Positions 53,840 to 64,000 of a stretch of 64,000 bases of DNA are shown here, in pieces. How positions within the stretch are numbered: the first letter of the stretch is position 1; every line of letters begins with the position of its first letter. The translations under genes and the position numbers were made by a program. The notes under the pieces were generated by a model. The model made no database searches. It was not told the origin of the DNA and saw nothing but the letters and a program-made list of their open reading frames with translations. Source of the DNA: Lantana camara (lineage: Eukaryota; Streptophyta; Magnoliopsida; Lamiales; Verbenaceae); the NCBI GenBank assembly GCA_037501455.1, contig CM074857.1, forward strand, positions 121,321,501 to 121,385,500. Direction: 5' to 3'.

Positions 53840-56660
53840 TAATCTAGATTTCTTGCTGTTTCCTCTATTTATCATTTGATTTTGTTGTAAGTTTTTGAAT
53901 TTATCATTTATGTTTGTACCTGCCATGTTTAGTTGAACACTGCAACTTGAGAACAGCAGGAAGAAAAGTTATATATAGGCTGGAATTTGGAAACCAACGG
54001 GTAATTGTAGCATTTATATAGGATGGGTAATTCTTGCTAGAACTTGGTTCTGTTAAACTAGTTTAATGAAGATGAAGAGGCAAGTGTTTTCGATGAAAAA
54101 TTTAGGGAGATTGACTAATCAAGTTAGGGATAATTACAAAAATGGTATACCATCACCCATTTAGCAAAATTGGTACTTAGATTTTTCCGATGACAGTACT
54201 ACACCATACCTCCCAAAACCGCCCAAAATGATACATTTTTCACCGGAAAACTTAAAACCCGCCGGAAACCGTGTATGATGTGGCACTTACTCCCGCGTGG
54301 ACGTTACAGGGTGCCACGTAAAAAAAATTTTGCCACCTAGCAGCTGACTTGGATGACATGTATTTAACCCACACAAAACTAATTAATATTTTTAACTTAA
54401 TTAATATTTAAAATAAATTTGACAAAATAAAAAATAATTATATATATATATATAATATTACATTTATCATAAAAAAATACATAAAATAAAAATCTTAAAA
54501 TAATATGTTTTATAATATTTGATTATTTTCACATGCATATATATTTAAAATAAAATTTATAATTATTAATTTTACATGTATATTTAATCACAAAAGGTCA
54601 TAATAAATTTATATATTATTAATTTTAGATGTATATTATTAATTATTATTTTACATATATATTTAATCACAAAAAGTCACAAAATACATCCTTTATTAAT
54701 TTACAATTATTTCACATGTATATTTAAAATAAGTTTCAAAGAAAAAAAAAAAAGAAAAAATTCATCTTCTTATGAGATTTCTTCTTCGGCTCGTCCGCAT
54801 CGCAGAGCGACTCTTCGTGCTCCAAGCACACCAAATCGCACATAGATCTGGAAGGTTGTGGAGGAATCGGACGCAGACATACCAAATCTGGAAGCTTTTT
54901 TTCTCATTCAACAATGGATGATCGAGGGTTTATTGAGTTGATGGTGGATTTGCACCTATCGTTCGATTTGAGGAGGAGGGCGGCGGTGGTGGGAATCTGG
55001 TTTGATCTGAGTGGTGGTGGGTGAAGGCGGCGGTGCCGGCCTTCTGCGCGGCGCTCATTCCTCCGGAGGATTTCTCCTCCGCCGCTATATCGCCGGCATT
55101 GGGCTTGTCCTCGTCGCTGACGTCTTCTGCTGTAGCACGTTCAGGTGCAGGGGATGGTGTTTTCTTGTGCGGAGCTGGAGCAGGCGAAGGCGAGTTTGGA
55201 GCTAGATCTGACGGCGGAGGGGCTAGCTGGAGACGGGGAATGGGTGGAGAATGCCGGGGATGAGAGAAGGAGGAATACTGCGGGAAGAGTGGTAGAGAGA
55301 GGGATGGAGAAAGTGAAGCCATTGGCGAGATCTGAGGAATTGTGTATCGAAATTACTAGAATAGTTGTTGACTTGATAGCAAAGAACCAAGATGGGTTCA
55401 CAGATCTGGGAGGAGAGGTGATTATTGTAACAATTATAGAGAGATGAATTGTTGGTTTACAGATCTGGCAATGTAAAGAAAATGGAGAAGATATGAGAGA
55501 TCTGGCAATGTAAAGAAAAGGCAGTTTAGGAATGATACTTCCAAACTCTTGTTACACTTACACCACTAAAGAAAGATGAGGTGCAGATGTTTTTAATTTG
55601 TGATATAATTTAAGATTTTTTTTATTTATTAATATAATATTTATAATGTTTAAGAGTTTATGTATTTATTTTTATTATGTAATGTTAATATAAACATGTA
55701 TTATGTATACCTACTATAATAATATAGTTAAAAGAATATTTTTAACAATATTATGTGGCTTTTGTGTATTTTTTTTAAATGGGTGAAAAGGACACATGTA
55801 TGGTGGTTTTTGATGTGGCAAAGGTGGTATTACCATGTCATAAAAAAGCATGCCATGTAGGATTTCAGGTCGAATTTCAGGCGGATTTTCGGGTTCCGGC
55901 GACTTTTTGCATTGAAATGCAACTTTTTGGGAGGTATGGGGTAGTATTGTCACCGGAAAAATCTAAGTACCAATTTTGCTAAATGAGTGCAGATGGTATA
56001 CCATTTTTGTAATTATCCCAATCAAGTTATATATAGTGAATTAGACCTTTTTATTTGATTTAATCTCATTTAATTTTATGTTAGTTAGACGATATTAGGT
56101 TTTGGGCCTAAGTAGTATTATGCGAGATTAACCCTCTATTAGGTGAGATTAACCATCTATTACGAACCATGGAAAGTGGATGTGATTAGGTAAGATTACA
56201 ATTAATTAGATGGAAATGGAAAGTGGGTATGATGAGGTGATATTACAATTAAATGGAATTATAATTTATTGAAGGTAAATTTAATGGAACATATCTAACA
56301 TAATATTAATTATAACTTATTTTTTCACAAACTCAAGTATCAAACACAAGATTGTACATTTGTTGAATATTTATGTACAAATACACCTTAATAATAAATG
56401 TAATGGAGATTAACTCCCAGAAAATAATATTGCATAACTAACACTTCCTAGCAACATGTATAATACAAATACTTAACATTATAACTAGTTGTTATGAGCT
56501 AGAATTTTTCAAAAATATTTCGGACTTTCTTACTATAAACTTTTTGGAAATCTTTAGGGCTTTCTTTTTATTTGAATTCCTCTTTGTTTAGTTGAACCTG
56601 GTCACATACATCTAACTAATTACTTGTTTTTGCTATTACTGTAGTACTAGTTTCTGCTTA
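53840..56660 (+). repeat. Duplicated 5' region of the DUF247 locus, with an insertion
   Basis: 53840-54100 matches 12770-12960 (for example 'tgccatgtttag' and 'caggaagaaaagtt'). 56490-56660 matches 13020-13144 through the intron acceptor. Between them lie the Mutator-like element 54127-56019 and about 450 bp of AT-rich sequence, with no gene. Confidence 0.7.
54127..56019. mobile_element. Mutator-like element with 10-bp target duplication, 1.9 kb
   Basis: The TIR starts GGGATAATTACAAAAATGG and the other end is its inverse. The inverted similarity continues for about 90 bp, including 'cttagatttttccg'. The flanks repeat AATCAAGTTA (54117-54126 and 56020-56029). The interior has a GC-rich island (54780-55400) with proline- or arginine-rich open frames on both strands but no recognised domain, and no transposase. 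The element is non-autonomous. Confidence 0.85.
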
Positions 56661-58190
56661 ATGTCTAAGGTGTCAGCTGATCGTGTAACTATTGATATTG
56701 ATCATGAACTTGATGGGTTGCCTTGTATTACACCTTCACAGCCCTCTATCCACAGGATTGATAGTTATTTACGATGTGGTGCACCGGATTATATTTATGA
56801 TCCGGTAATTCTTTCTATCGGACCTTATCACAATGGCAATTCAAAATTGCAGAACACAAGGCAACTTAAATACATGTGCCTAAAGCGACTTCAAAGACGC
56901 AAAAATGAGCAGACTGTGGAGAAATACCTGAATGCTGTGGCACCTATGGAAGAACAAGCAAGAAAATGTTATGCAGAACCTGTTGGACTCAGCAGCAATG
57001 AGTTTGTGGCCCTATTGTTACTTGATGAAAATTTTCTCATTGAGCTGTTTCGTTGTTATCGTTTTAAGAACTTGAGGATCTGAATGATGATATCTTTAGC
57101 TAGGAGACCATCCGGAGCCAATTGCGCCATGACATTCTCTTGCTCGAGAACCAGATCCCCTTCTCCGTCCTCAATCAACTTTTCAACATGACTAAGAGCA
57201 AAGAGGATGATGAAGATGATGATCTGATAATGCTGGCTTTGGAGTTTTTCGATGGGTTGTTTGTTAAAAACTTATCTGCATCGCGAGTGCATGAAGGATT
57301 GTCACACAGGAATATCGACCACCTCTTCGGACTAATACACGATTCATGGTGTCTTCCTTTAGCTGAAAAGATGTTGAAATCAGGCGGCTACAACAATACT
57401 TTTGAGGAACTAAAATGGGAAAGCATAAAATCCATTTCCATGCTCCGGGATGCTGGAATTAAGATCCGAAAGCAGAAACAGAATGATGATTTTATGGACA
57501 TCAAATTCAAGAAAGGCTTGTTGAGCATTCCACAGCTCAGCATATTTCATGGGACAGAATCCCATATGCGGAATCTAATAGTGTATGAGCAGTATTTTCC
57601 TGACGGGGAGAAAAGATACGTCTCCGATTACATGTTCTTCATGCATTGCCTGATTAAAAACTAGAAGGATGTGGAATTCGTGAGTGACCGTGGGATAATC
57701 AACAACTATTTGGGATCTTCTGAAGAGGAGGTTTGCCAGATGATCTATAGGCTAGGGAGGAATATTCACATATCTTCAAAATTCTGTTATTCACAAGTTT
57801 TTTCAGCAGAGTGAACAGGCAGTGTGGTCCCAGGATCAAGAAATGGGAAGGGCATTTGAGGAGGAATTACCTCAATAGTCCTTGGTCCATAATCAGTAGT
57901 TTCAAAAATAATTTCAAAAATTTGTGGTGAACCAAGTTAGTCTAGTTTGAATTTGTTTGAATCTTTCATATTTGTGGTCATATTTTGTTTAGTCGGTTCT
58001 ATTTTCACCAAGTATATTTTGTAATGGTTAGATAAATTAGTGAAGAGTGCTTCTTTATTCTCTCTCAATTATTTCTACTCTTTCAATCATATCAAGGCTC
58101 TGTTTTTACGGTTTCTTGCCGCTGTTCCTTTGCTGATTCTCACCTTCACTCACACTGTCCTTTCATATATGTGGTTGTAAGCATGCATTC
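56661..58190 (+). pseudogene. DUF247 pseudogene, paralogue of 13145-14446
   Basis: Starts with ATG and follows the intact gene closely (LSIGPYHNG, ILLLENQIPF, LSIPQLSIF). A frameshift at about 57078 ends the first frame (140 codons). The next part (57122-57664) ends at a TAG that replaces a proline codon. A further frameshift lies near 57800, and an insertion of about 205 bp (57896-58106) splits the C-terminal membrane segment. The remaining anchor sequence (58107-58190) continues the homology. No functional protein is possible as it stands. Confidence 0.92.
57896..58106. other. Insertion of about 205 bp in the DUF247 pseudogene
   Basis: AT-rich sequence, absent from the intact paralogue, lies between 'ccataatcag' and 'gtttcttgccgctg'. 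No clear target duplication was found; the origin is unknown. Confidence 0.7.
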
Positions 58191-59059
58191 TGATGTTTTT
58201 TTATCGTAAACTTAGCGGTAGACATGAGTTCTTACTTCTTTTAATTATTAATGCTTGCTTCTTCTTCTATAGTGCAATTGTATTGTTATTATATATTTTA
58301 GAACTATGGATTATAATACAGTACAAACTTTTCAAATTAAAACTCATTAAATTAATAAACTCTCTAAAATAGTATTTTTCTTTGGTTCAACTTCGGATAA
58401 TGGAAAAAAAAACACAGTTCATAGTAAAATAATATATTTTCAAAAGATCCTTATATGAATTTATATATGCTCCCAATAATATCAAAAGTTAGTAATTCTT
58501 TAATATTGTACAAATAACGAAGACAATTTAATGAAATAAGCTGACGTTACTTGTTTAACTGTTCGAATTTTAATTTTAGATGGAATTCCTCAACCTTTTC
58601 TTTCATTTTCTCAATTTTCACTGCTTTGAAACTGCACCAAATTAATTATGGGAGTTTCTAGACGCCAGAAACTCGGTATTTGTAATTGGTTCCAAATACA
58701 TTATATCATTTTTAACTTTATATTGTATAATGTATCATTATCATAGAGTTAATTAACTGCTGATATAATGTATCAATATAAAGATATTCCAAAAAAATCA
58801 TCAATATTTTCAATCTTTTGCTCGCCAAACTTAAGTTACATTTGCACATTTTGGAATTAAAGTCCCAAATTTATCCTTTAATTTCATTTATTTTTCCTTC
58901 TTATTATTAATTTACAATTTTCTGTTCATTTTCCTTTATTTTAGAATCATCATGTTCTTACATGTTACTATCGCTAGGTCAGTTCTGGAACAACATATGA
59001 TCGGCTAACGTAATGATCAGAAAACACAAATTAAGCTGTGGAAATTACATTTCTTTTCC
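58191..59059. repeat. Duplicated block C (downstream of the DUF247 pseudogene)
   Basis: 58290-58640 matches 15640-16040. 58670-59050 matches blocks A and B, with 'caatcttttgctcgcc' and 'ctatcgctaggt'. Its continuation (60434-60550) lies beyond the Mutator-like insertion. No ATPase coding sequence follows. Confidence 0.75.
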
Positions 59060-60433
59060 GGGTAATTTGCACCCAGGTACGCTGTGTTATACGAAAATAT
59101 CACAAAAAACCCTATCAAAAAAAAAATTACCATAAAAAACCCTATGTTTCTAAAAATATGTACAAAAAACCCTGCGACCAGAACGTGCGCTGCACGCGCG
59201 TTGACTGCAAGTATGATTGAGTTTTTTATCACTTTTTCACCTAAAATAACTATTTTGCCCATGTATTATATATATATACATATATAGATATAATATTTTG
59301 TACCAAATCAAAAATAATAATAATAATATATGAGATTTATAATTTATTTAAAAACAAAAAAAAAAAGAGGGAAGAACACGGAAAGGGGAAGAAGACTGTC
59401 TTCTTCCCCAAACTCAGAAGCCGCCGGAAACCAAGAAAATGGAGATGCCGTACAACGACCACCGCCACCATCGCCTCCCCAATCGACCACCGCCGCCATC
59501 TCAGGTCCACCGCCACCACGAACCACCACCTCCATTCTCCTCCTCACCACCAACCCATTCTCCTTCTTCTTCTTCTTCACACACGCAGACACACATAATA
59601 TGTATAATGGAGATGCCGTACAATAACCTGGTTCGATCGGCGGGAAAGGAGTGGGGGGAAGAAGGTCGTCGCCGGGCGGAGGGGGAGGGGGCGGCAGATC
59701 TGCGAGAAGGGGTGGAGGAAAGAAGGTGGACGGCTGTTGCGTAGATCCGGCGACAGTGACGGTATCGTGTGAAGCGGCGGCGGATTTCGATCGATTGGTT
59801 GGGAGTCGGTGGAGGTGGAGGTAGATCTGGCGGCGGCGGTGGTATTGGGTGCCGCGGCGGTGGAGGGACGGGAGGTGGTGGGAAGGGACAGTATATATAT
59901 ATATATTAAATAATATGTATTAATATGTATATGTATTATGTATACAGTGTATACATATATATGTATAATATATATACTAAATTATATGTACAGTGTATAT
60001 GTATTATATATATTTTATTAATATGCATAATATGTATTATGTATATTATATATATATGCAATAAATTTGTTAATTTATTAATATGTTTATGTATATATTA
60101 AATAAGATTTTATAAATTTATTATATATATATACACACATATATATATAATAAATATACACTGTACATATTATTTAGTATATATATTATACATATATATG
60201 TATACACTATATACATAATACATATACATATTAATACATATTATTTAATATATATAATAATTGATATAGTGTATAAGGGTATAATGGACTTTTCAACTTT
60301 TTTCGTTGACCAAATGGGGGTAGGGGATGGTGAGTTTATTTAATAAAACTCAGGGTTTTCTGTATCATTATTTTTTTCACAGGGTTTTTTATGATGATTT
60401 CGAATAACACAGGGTTTTTGAGGTTATTAGCTC
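59060..60433. mobile_element. Mutator-like element with 10-bp target duplication, 1.4 kb
   Basis: Flanked by TTTCTTTTCC at 59050-59059 and 60434-60443. The paralogous site near 16888 is empty, with one copy. The ends share inverted 'ctgtgttat(a/t)cgaaa' and 'aaaaaaccct' motifs but are more diverged than in the other two. The interior has a proline-rich GC island (59400-59880) and a large AT palindrome. No transposase. Confidence 0.8.
59899..60256. repeat. Large AT-rich inverted repeat
   Basis: About 102-bp arms (59899-60000 and 60154-60256) are near-perfect reverse complements around a 150-bp loop. Marker sequences are 'tgtacagtgtatat' and 'atatacactgtaca'. It lies inside the Mutator-like element. 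Confidence 0.85.
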
Positions 60434-60556
60434 TTTCTTTTCCTTATATTTCGTGGCGGATGTGATATAAAAACCAAAAAAAGGAATTAAAGAGAATTCA
60501 ACTACAGTTGAGGATAATATTTGTAATAATTCTTTCACTAGATATACAAGAAAATT

Positions 60557-60684
60557 GAGTAAAATTTAATTTATGCTCTTGTGATATACAAAATGTTTGA
60601 AATACCTCTATATATTAATTTTATTCCAATTAGACGCCTTATCATTTTGAAAAAATTTCAAATAACCTCCTTAGTAGTGGCATG
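60557..60684 (+). mobile_element. Truncated copy of the Mutator-like element found at 5192-6056
   Basis: Begins GAGTAAAATTTAATTTA and follows the inverse of that element's right end ('cctccttagtagtggcatg'). It stops abruptly at the LTR of Tat element 2, which therefore inserted into it. Confidence 0.75.
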
Positions 60685-61505
60685 TGATGGGGTCAAAATA
60701 CGATCGTCCCACGTCAAGACACGTGGCATCACGAAATAATGACATCTGTCTCCCCAAGGCTGCACCATCAGTTCACGAGCGCCGGAACCAACGAGCGCAA
60801 GTCTTCTTCAGGAGTTAAGCTAAACGAGCGCCATCACTCCCACGAGCGTCCTACCCACCAAACGATGGGTACACCTACGTGCCAAGGGAGCCCTCTTCGA
60901 GCGTCACACTCCCTCAGAGTGGCCCCTCCCTTGGCTCGTCATTTGAATTGGAGCCAACATTCCCCTCAGCGGATATCTTGGCCTCCAAGACTCAAGGTTG
61001 TCACGAGCGCGCTCTCAAGCCCTCGTTACCAACCACCCACATGGCTCTCTGACACAACGTACATGCCCGCGCACCTGCCACTGTTGCTAGCACAAACTTT
61101 TGGGCCGCTTTTGCAGAAGATTCCTCCTAGGTTTCTCTCTCACAGCGCCACGTGTTAGGGCAACATTCGGCCAGGACCACTTGAGGCAAATGACCAAAGG
61201 GCCCTTGACCCTCAACTATAAATAACCCAAGTCATCTTCTACACTGTAAGCATTCTTTAAGCTTTCTTCAGCACTGCAACTGTGATTGAAACTTACATCT
61301 TCTTCATACACTGAACTGACTTGAGCGTCGGAGAGCCAAACTGGGTATCACCCCCAGTTCCCCCAGCTTGGCCTTCTGACTTTCTTGTGCTTGTCCCAAC
61401 AGGTTGAACTCACTTCCTCTTTTCCGGCAAAGCTCCGGTGGTTTCCTCCACAAATATAAATTGTAAAGTGATCGGATTCGGATTCACCCATTTCCTGACC
61501 CATCA
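60685..61505 (+). repeat. 5' LTR of Tat element 2
   Basis: 821 bp, TGATGGGGTC...GACCCATCA. TATAAATA lies at 61217-61224. Clearly related to the LTRs at 39473 and 52215, but more diverged from them than they are from each other. Confidence 0.92.
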
Positions 61506-61509
61506 TTTT

Positions 61510-61527
61510 TGGCGCCGTCTGTGGGAA
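61510..61527 (+). promoter_or_regulatory. Primer-binding site of Tat element 2
   Basis: TGGCGCCGTCTGTGGGAA, four bases after the LTR. This is a common Tat-lineage primer site; the tRNA was not determined here. Confidence 0.85.
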
Positions 61528-61596
61528 ACCAGTCTTCCGTATTCTTCCTTTCTTTTTGTTGGTAGAGAAACAAGCACATCTTCACTTTCAACAGCC

Positions 61597-64000
61597 ATGG
61601 TTGCAACGAGATCTGGAGCTGTGGGAGGAGGAGAAAACACCTCCCAAGATGCAAACATCGTTCTTCCCTCCACCGCTACTGGTGGAGCACCACCTCTTTC
61701 TGTCGCCGCTGGTGGAGCACCTCCCGCCGCAGGAGTAACTCCACCAGCTGAATCTTCTGCGCCGCCGCCTGCACCGCCGGTGATGCCCATTCCCACCACC
61801 GCGGGAGGAGTTTCTCTCCCAGTCCCACCGCCGCTTGCACAGAATTCCTGGGTCCATCCCCAGATGAACCTTGGAATACAAGGTTACATGATGCCTCCTC
61901 CTGGCTACACTCTTACTCCGGCTATGATGACGCCGCCAGTCCAGCCATACCATGCCGGGCAGCTCCAACTCCCAGTGGTGGTCCCTAGGGAAATTGAAGG
62001 AGTGGAGCTACCTCCGTTGACCACTCAACAGCTACGGGCTCTCTATGCCCAGTGTGAGGTTCAGGCGGCTCAGGGGGCCTGGGAAAGGTTCCATTCCATG
62101 TATTTCCCCTCTGGGCAGGCCACTCAGATTGCTGCCCCTTTGGGCGGACAACAGAACTTTCCCCTCAGAGAAGCTCAGGCTGTCTTGAGGGCACAACCAC
62201 CACCACCACCAGCCAGAGAAGTGCCCCAGCAGGAGGGCAACGAGCGTGCCTCCGTGGGTAGGAACAAGGAGCCCACAGAGCGAGTGAACGAAAACGAAGG
62301 AGACTCTCATGTCTCCAGGAGGGGCTCACGAGCCCACAAGGACAAGCAAGTAGAAGTAAATCCTGACGTCCTCGCGGCTGTGCAAGACCAGCTGCAGGGC
62401 CTCAAGGATATGGTGGGACAGCTCTCACGAGGGCGCTCAACTCAGATCTCCCATACTCGGGATGAACGGGTTGACGCCAGGAGCACCCGCACCAAGGATC
62501 CTCCACCGAGGGTCCCCCGTCGGAAGGAACCGGAGGAAAACTTCGGCACGTACGAATATCACCCGCTGGCGAGAGGTTCACCCCTCGTCGAAGAAGTTTT
62601 GATGGCCCAAGCAGGAATGGCCAAAGTCCCCACATCCATCAACAGATACGACGGGACAACTGATCCAGCGGAGCACTTGGATCATTTTGTGCATCTCATG
62701 CACCTTTACGAGCATTCCAGCCATTACTGGGCGAAAGTGTTTGTCACTTCCTTGGTAGGGATGGCTCAAGAGTGGTACAAGCGCCTGCCGCCACGCTCGA
62801 TCCACTCGTATGAAGAACTGGCCGATGCCTTCCTCAATCATTTTAATTCTTTGAAGGCGCCAGTCACCGCACCCACAACCCTTTACAACGTGGTGCAAGG
62901 CAAGAGTGAGTCACTGCGCTCGTTCTTCGCCCGCTTCAATAAGGAGATCTTGCAGGTGGAAAGGCCCTCGATGGACTTCTTGATCCCAGTACTCTTTCAA
63001 GCTGTGGATCACAAACAATATGTGAGCAAAAAGTTCGCTGATGCCATCGTAGAGAGAAGGCCTGGGACCCTCATGGGCCTGAGAGAAATAGCCGAGCCGT
63101 TTTTCGCGCTCGAAGATATGTATGGGACGAATGGTCCCCGACATCACAGTCCGGCCCGGAACGAGCGACCTCATCACGAGCGGGGGCGAGATGTGGCAGT
63201 CAAGAAAGAGCGCCCTCAAGAGCGCAGGAGGTCGCCACCACCCCCTCGTCGATTCGAGCGCATTCCGCTCACCCGGCCAAATTCAGAAGTCTACAATCTC
63301 TCCGATAAAAAGCTCTTCAAAAGACCCATCAAAATGAGAGAAACAGACTCACTCAGGCGCTCGAACAAATACTGCGCCTTCCACAAGCAGAGAGGGCACG
63401 ACACGGATGAGTGCCGGCAGTTGGAGGCTGAAATCCAAAGGCTCGTTGCAGGGGGCCACCTGAAGGAGTTTGTCCGGGTGCTCGAGCGCTACGATGAACA
63501 ATGCAATGAGCGCTCCGGAAGGAGAAGAAGGAGTCCTTCCCGGTCAAAGAGCCCAAGGGGTAGGGGACCCCCTGAAAGCAGCAGCCGCCGAGGCAACAAA
63601 GGCAAAGCCCCTGAGCAAGAAAACGAGCCCTTCGCAGTCATAAATATGATTGCGGGAGGTTCATCAGGAGGGGATTCAAACGCCTCTCGACGGAGGCACG
63701 TTCGGAGCTACAACCAACGCCCAGCAATGCCCAAGCCTATCTACGCTATCCAGAGATCAAGCGCTCCAAAATCAAGAGAAAATGATGTAATAGGCTTTGA
63801 TGATAGGGATCTAGAACATATTGTAACGCCCCATGGGGAGGGTGTAACCTCAGATTGCCCCATGGTGGTTAGTTTAGATGTTCATAACCATGTTGTAAAA
63901 AGGGTATTGGTGGATAGTGGAAGCTCAGTTAATGTTTTGCCTTACTCTACTTTCTTAAAAATGAAGGTTGATCTCCCGCTCGAGCCTCTCAAAACAGCCC
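61597..64000 (+). CDS. Tat element 2 gag-protease, uninterrupted, runs off the window
   Basis: One frame from ATG 61597 stays open to the window end (801 codons seen). N terminus (about 1-200): Ala/Pro/Gly-rich. Gag core (about 330-490) has YDGTTDPAEHLDHFVHLMHL, WYKRLPPRSIHSYEEL and FFARFNKEILQ. A CX2HX4HX4C finger (CAFHKQRGHDTDEC) lies near 593-606, followed by an RS-rich stretch. The aspartic protease starts near residue 770 with VLVDSGSSVNVLP. Gag packages the element's RNA in cytoplasmic particles and the protease matures the polyprotein. It has no stop at the four positions where element 1 does. RT and later domains are beyond the window. Confidence 0.92.
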   Translation, partial: MVATRSGAVGGGENTSQDANIVLPSTATGGAPPLSVAAGGAPPAAGVTPPAESSAPPPAPPVMPIPTTAGGVSLPVPPPLAQNSWVHPQMNLGIQGYMMPPPGYTLTPAMMTPPVQPYHAGQLQLPVVVPREIEGVELPPLTTQQLRALYAQCEVQAAQGAWERFHSMYFPSGQATQIAAPLGGQQNFPLREAQAVLRAQPPPPPAREVPQQEGNERASVGRNKEPTERVNENEGDSHVSRRGSRAHKDKQVEVNPDVLAAVQDQLQGLKDMVGQLSRGRSTQISHTRDERVDARSTRTKDPPPRVPRRKEPEENFGTYEYHPLARGSPLVEEVLMAQAGMAKVPTSINRYDGTTDPAEHLDHFVHLMHLYEHSSHYWAKVFVTSLVGMAQEWYKRLPPRSIHSYEELADAFLNHFNSLKAPVTAPTTLYNVVQGKSESLRSFFARFNKEILQVERPSMDFLIPVLFQAVDHKQYVSKKFADAIVERRPGTLMGLREIAEPFFALEDMYGTNGPRHHSPARNERPHHERGRDVAVKKERPQERRRSPPPPRRFERIPLTRPNSEVYNLSDKKLFKRPIKMRETDSLRRSNKYCAFHKQRGHDTDECRQLEAEIQRLVAGGHLKEFVRVLERYDEQCNERSGRRRRSPSRSKSPRGRGPPESSSRRGNKGKAPEQENEPFAVINMIAGGSSGGDSNASRRRHVRSYNQRPAMPKPIYAIQRSSAPKSRENDVIGFDDRDLEHIVTPHGEGVTSDCPMVVSLDVHNHVVKRVLVDSGSSVNVLPYSTFLKMKVDLPLEPLKTA

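Larger units (their letters stand above)
60685..64000 (+). mobile_element. Ty3/gypsy Tat-lineage element 2, 5' part only
   Basis: LTR, primer-binding site and gag-protease of a relative of element 1. The 3' part lies outside the window. The frame is open throughout, which suggests a younger or better preserved copy than element 1. Confidence 0.92.

Noticed and set aside
13145..58190. Self-incompatibility locus
   Set aside because: DUF247 genes are S-locus components in grasses only by linkage. There is no partner gene or polymorphism evidence here, and the second copy is dead.
1..64000. Organellar DNA insertion or rRNA genes
   Set aside because: No stretch resembling chloroplast or mitochondrial genes, or rRNA, was recognised.

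Overview
The window is nuclear DNA from a flowering plant, most likely a eudicot. It is AT-rich and gene-poor, carries two plant gene families (an autoinhibited Ca2+-ATPase and DUF247 proteins), and is filled with plant-type LTR retrotransposons, Mutator-like, hAT and Harbinger-like DNA transposons, a Helitron candidate and a SINE-like insertion. I cannot name the species.

Layout. 1-4388: two minus-strand LTR-like segments of one retroelement superfamily. 4389-8160: MITE and Mutator-like elements, a SINE-like insertion, a Helitron candidate, and the 3' flank of the ATPase gene. 8175-11138 (minus): an intact single-exon P2B Ca2+-ATPase. 13145-14446 (plus): an intact DUF247 gene, divergent from the ATPase. 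16260-17046: a copy of the ATPase 3' flank. 17047-21643: a long-TIR Mutator-like element holding a Harbinger-like element and an RNase H fragment. 23399-38969: a three-level nest with exact target duplications at every level, in which a TRIM-like element (CAAAG) was hit by a Tork-type Ty1/copia element on the minus strand (TTACT), which was hit in its RT region by a Tekay/Del-type Ty3/gypsy element (TGTAT). 39473-53040: a decayed Tat-lineage Ty3/gypsy element with ATATA target duplication, a hAT insertion in gag, and a spliced antisense gene between integrase and the 3' LTR. 53840-60556: a second DUF247 locus, now a pseudogene, with its own copy of the ATPase 3' flank and two Mutator-like insertions. 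60685-64000: the 5' LTR and an uninterrupted gag-protease frame of a second Tat element running off the window.

The two host loci look like one ancestral tandem duplication of a block containing the ATPase 3' flank and a DUF247 gene. About 40 kb of transposons now separate the copies, and no ATPase coding copy remains beside the second locus.

The observations most worth following are: (i) six GGAACGGCCSTTCC palindromes in the Tekay LTR spaced 33, 44, 33, 67 and 33 bp, with a related LTR at 1708-4388 carrying a different motif at the same LTR offset spaced 32, 42 and 32 bp; (ii) the antisense gene in the Tat element, with its own TATA box and two phase-compatible introns; (iii) consistent 10-bp target duplications on four Mutator-like elements. 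Coordinates, LTR difference counts and splice phases come from reading by eye, not from alignment software.
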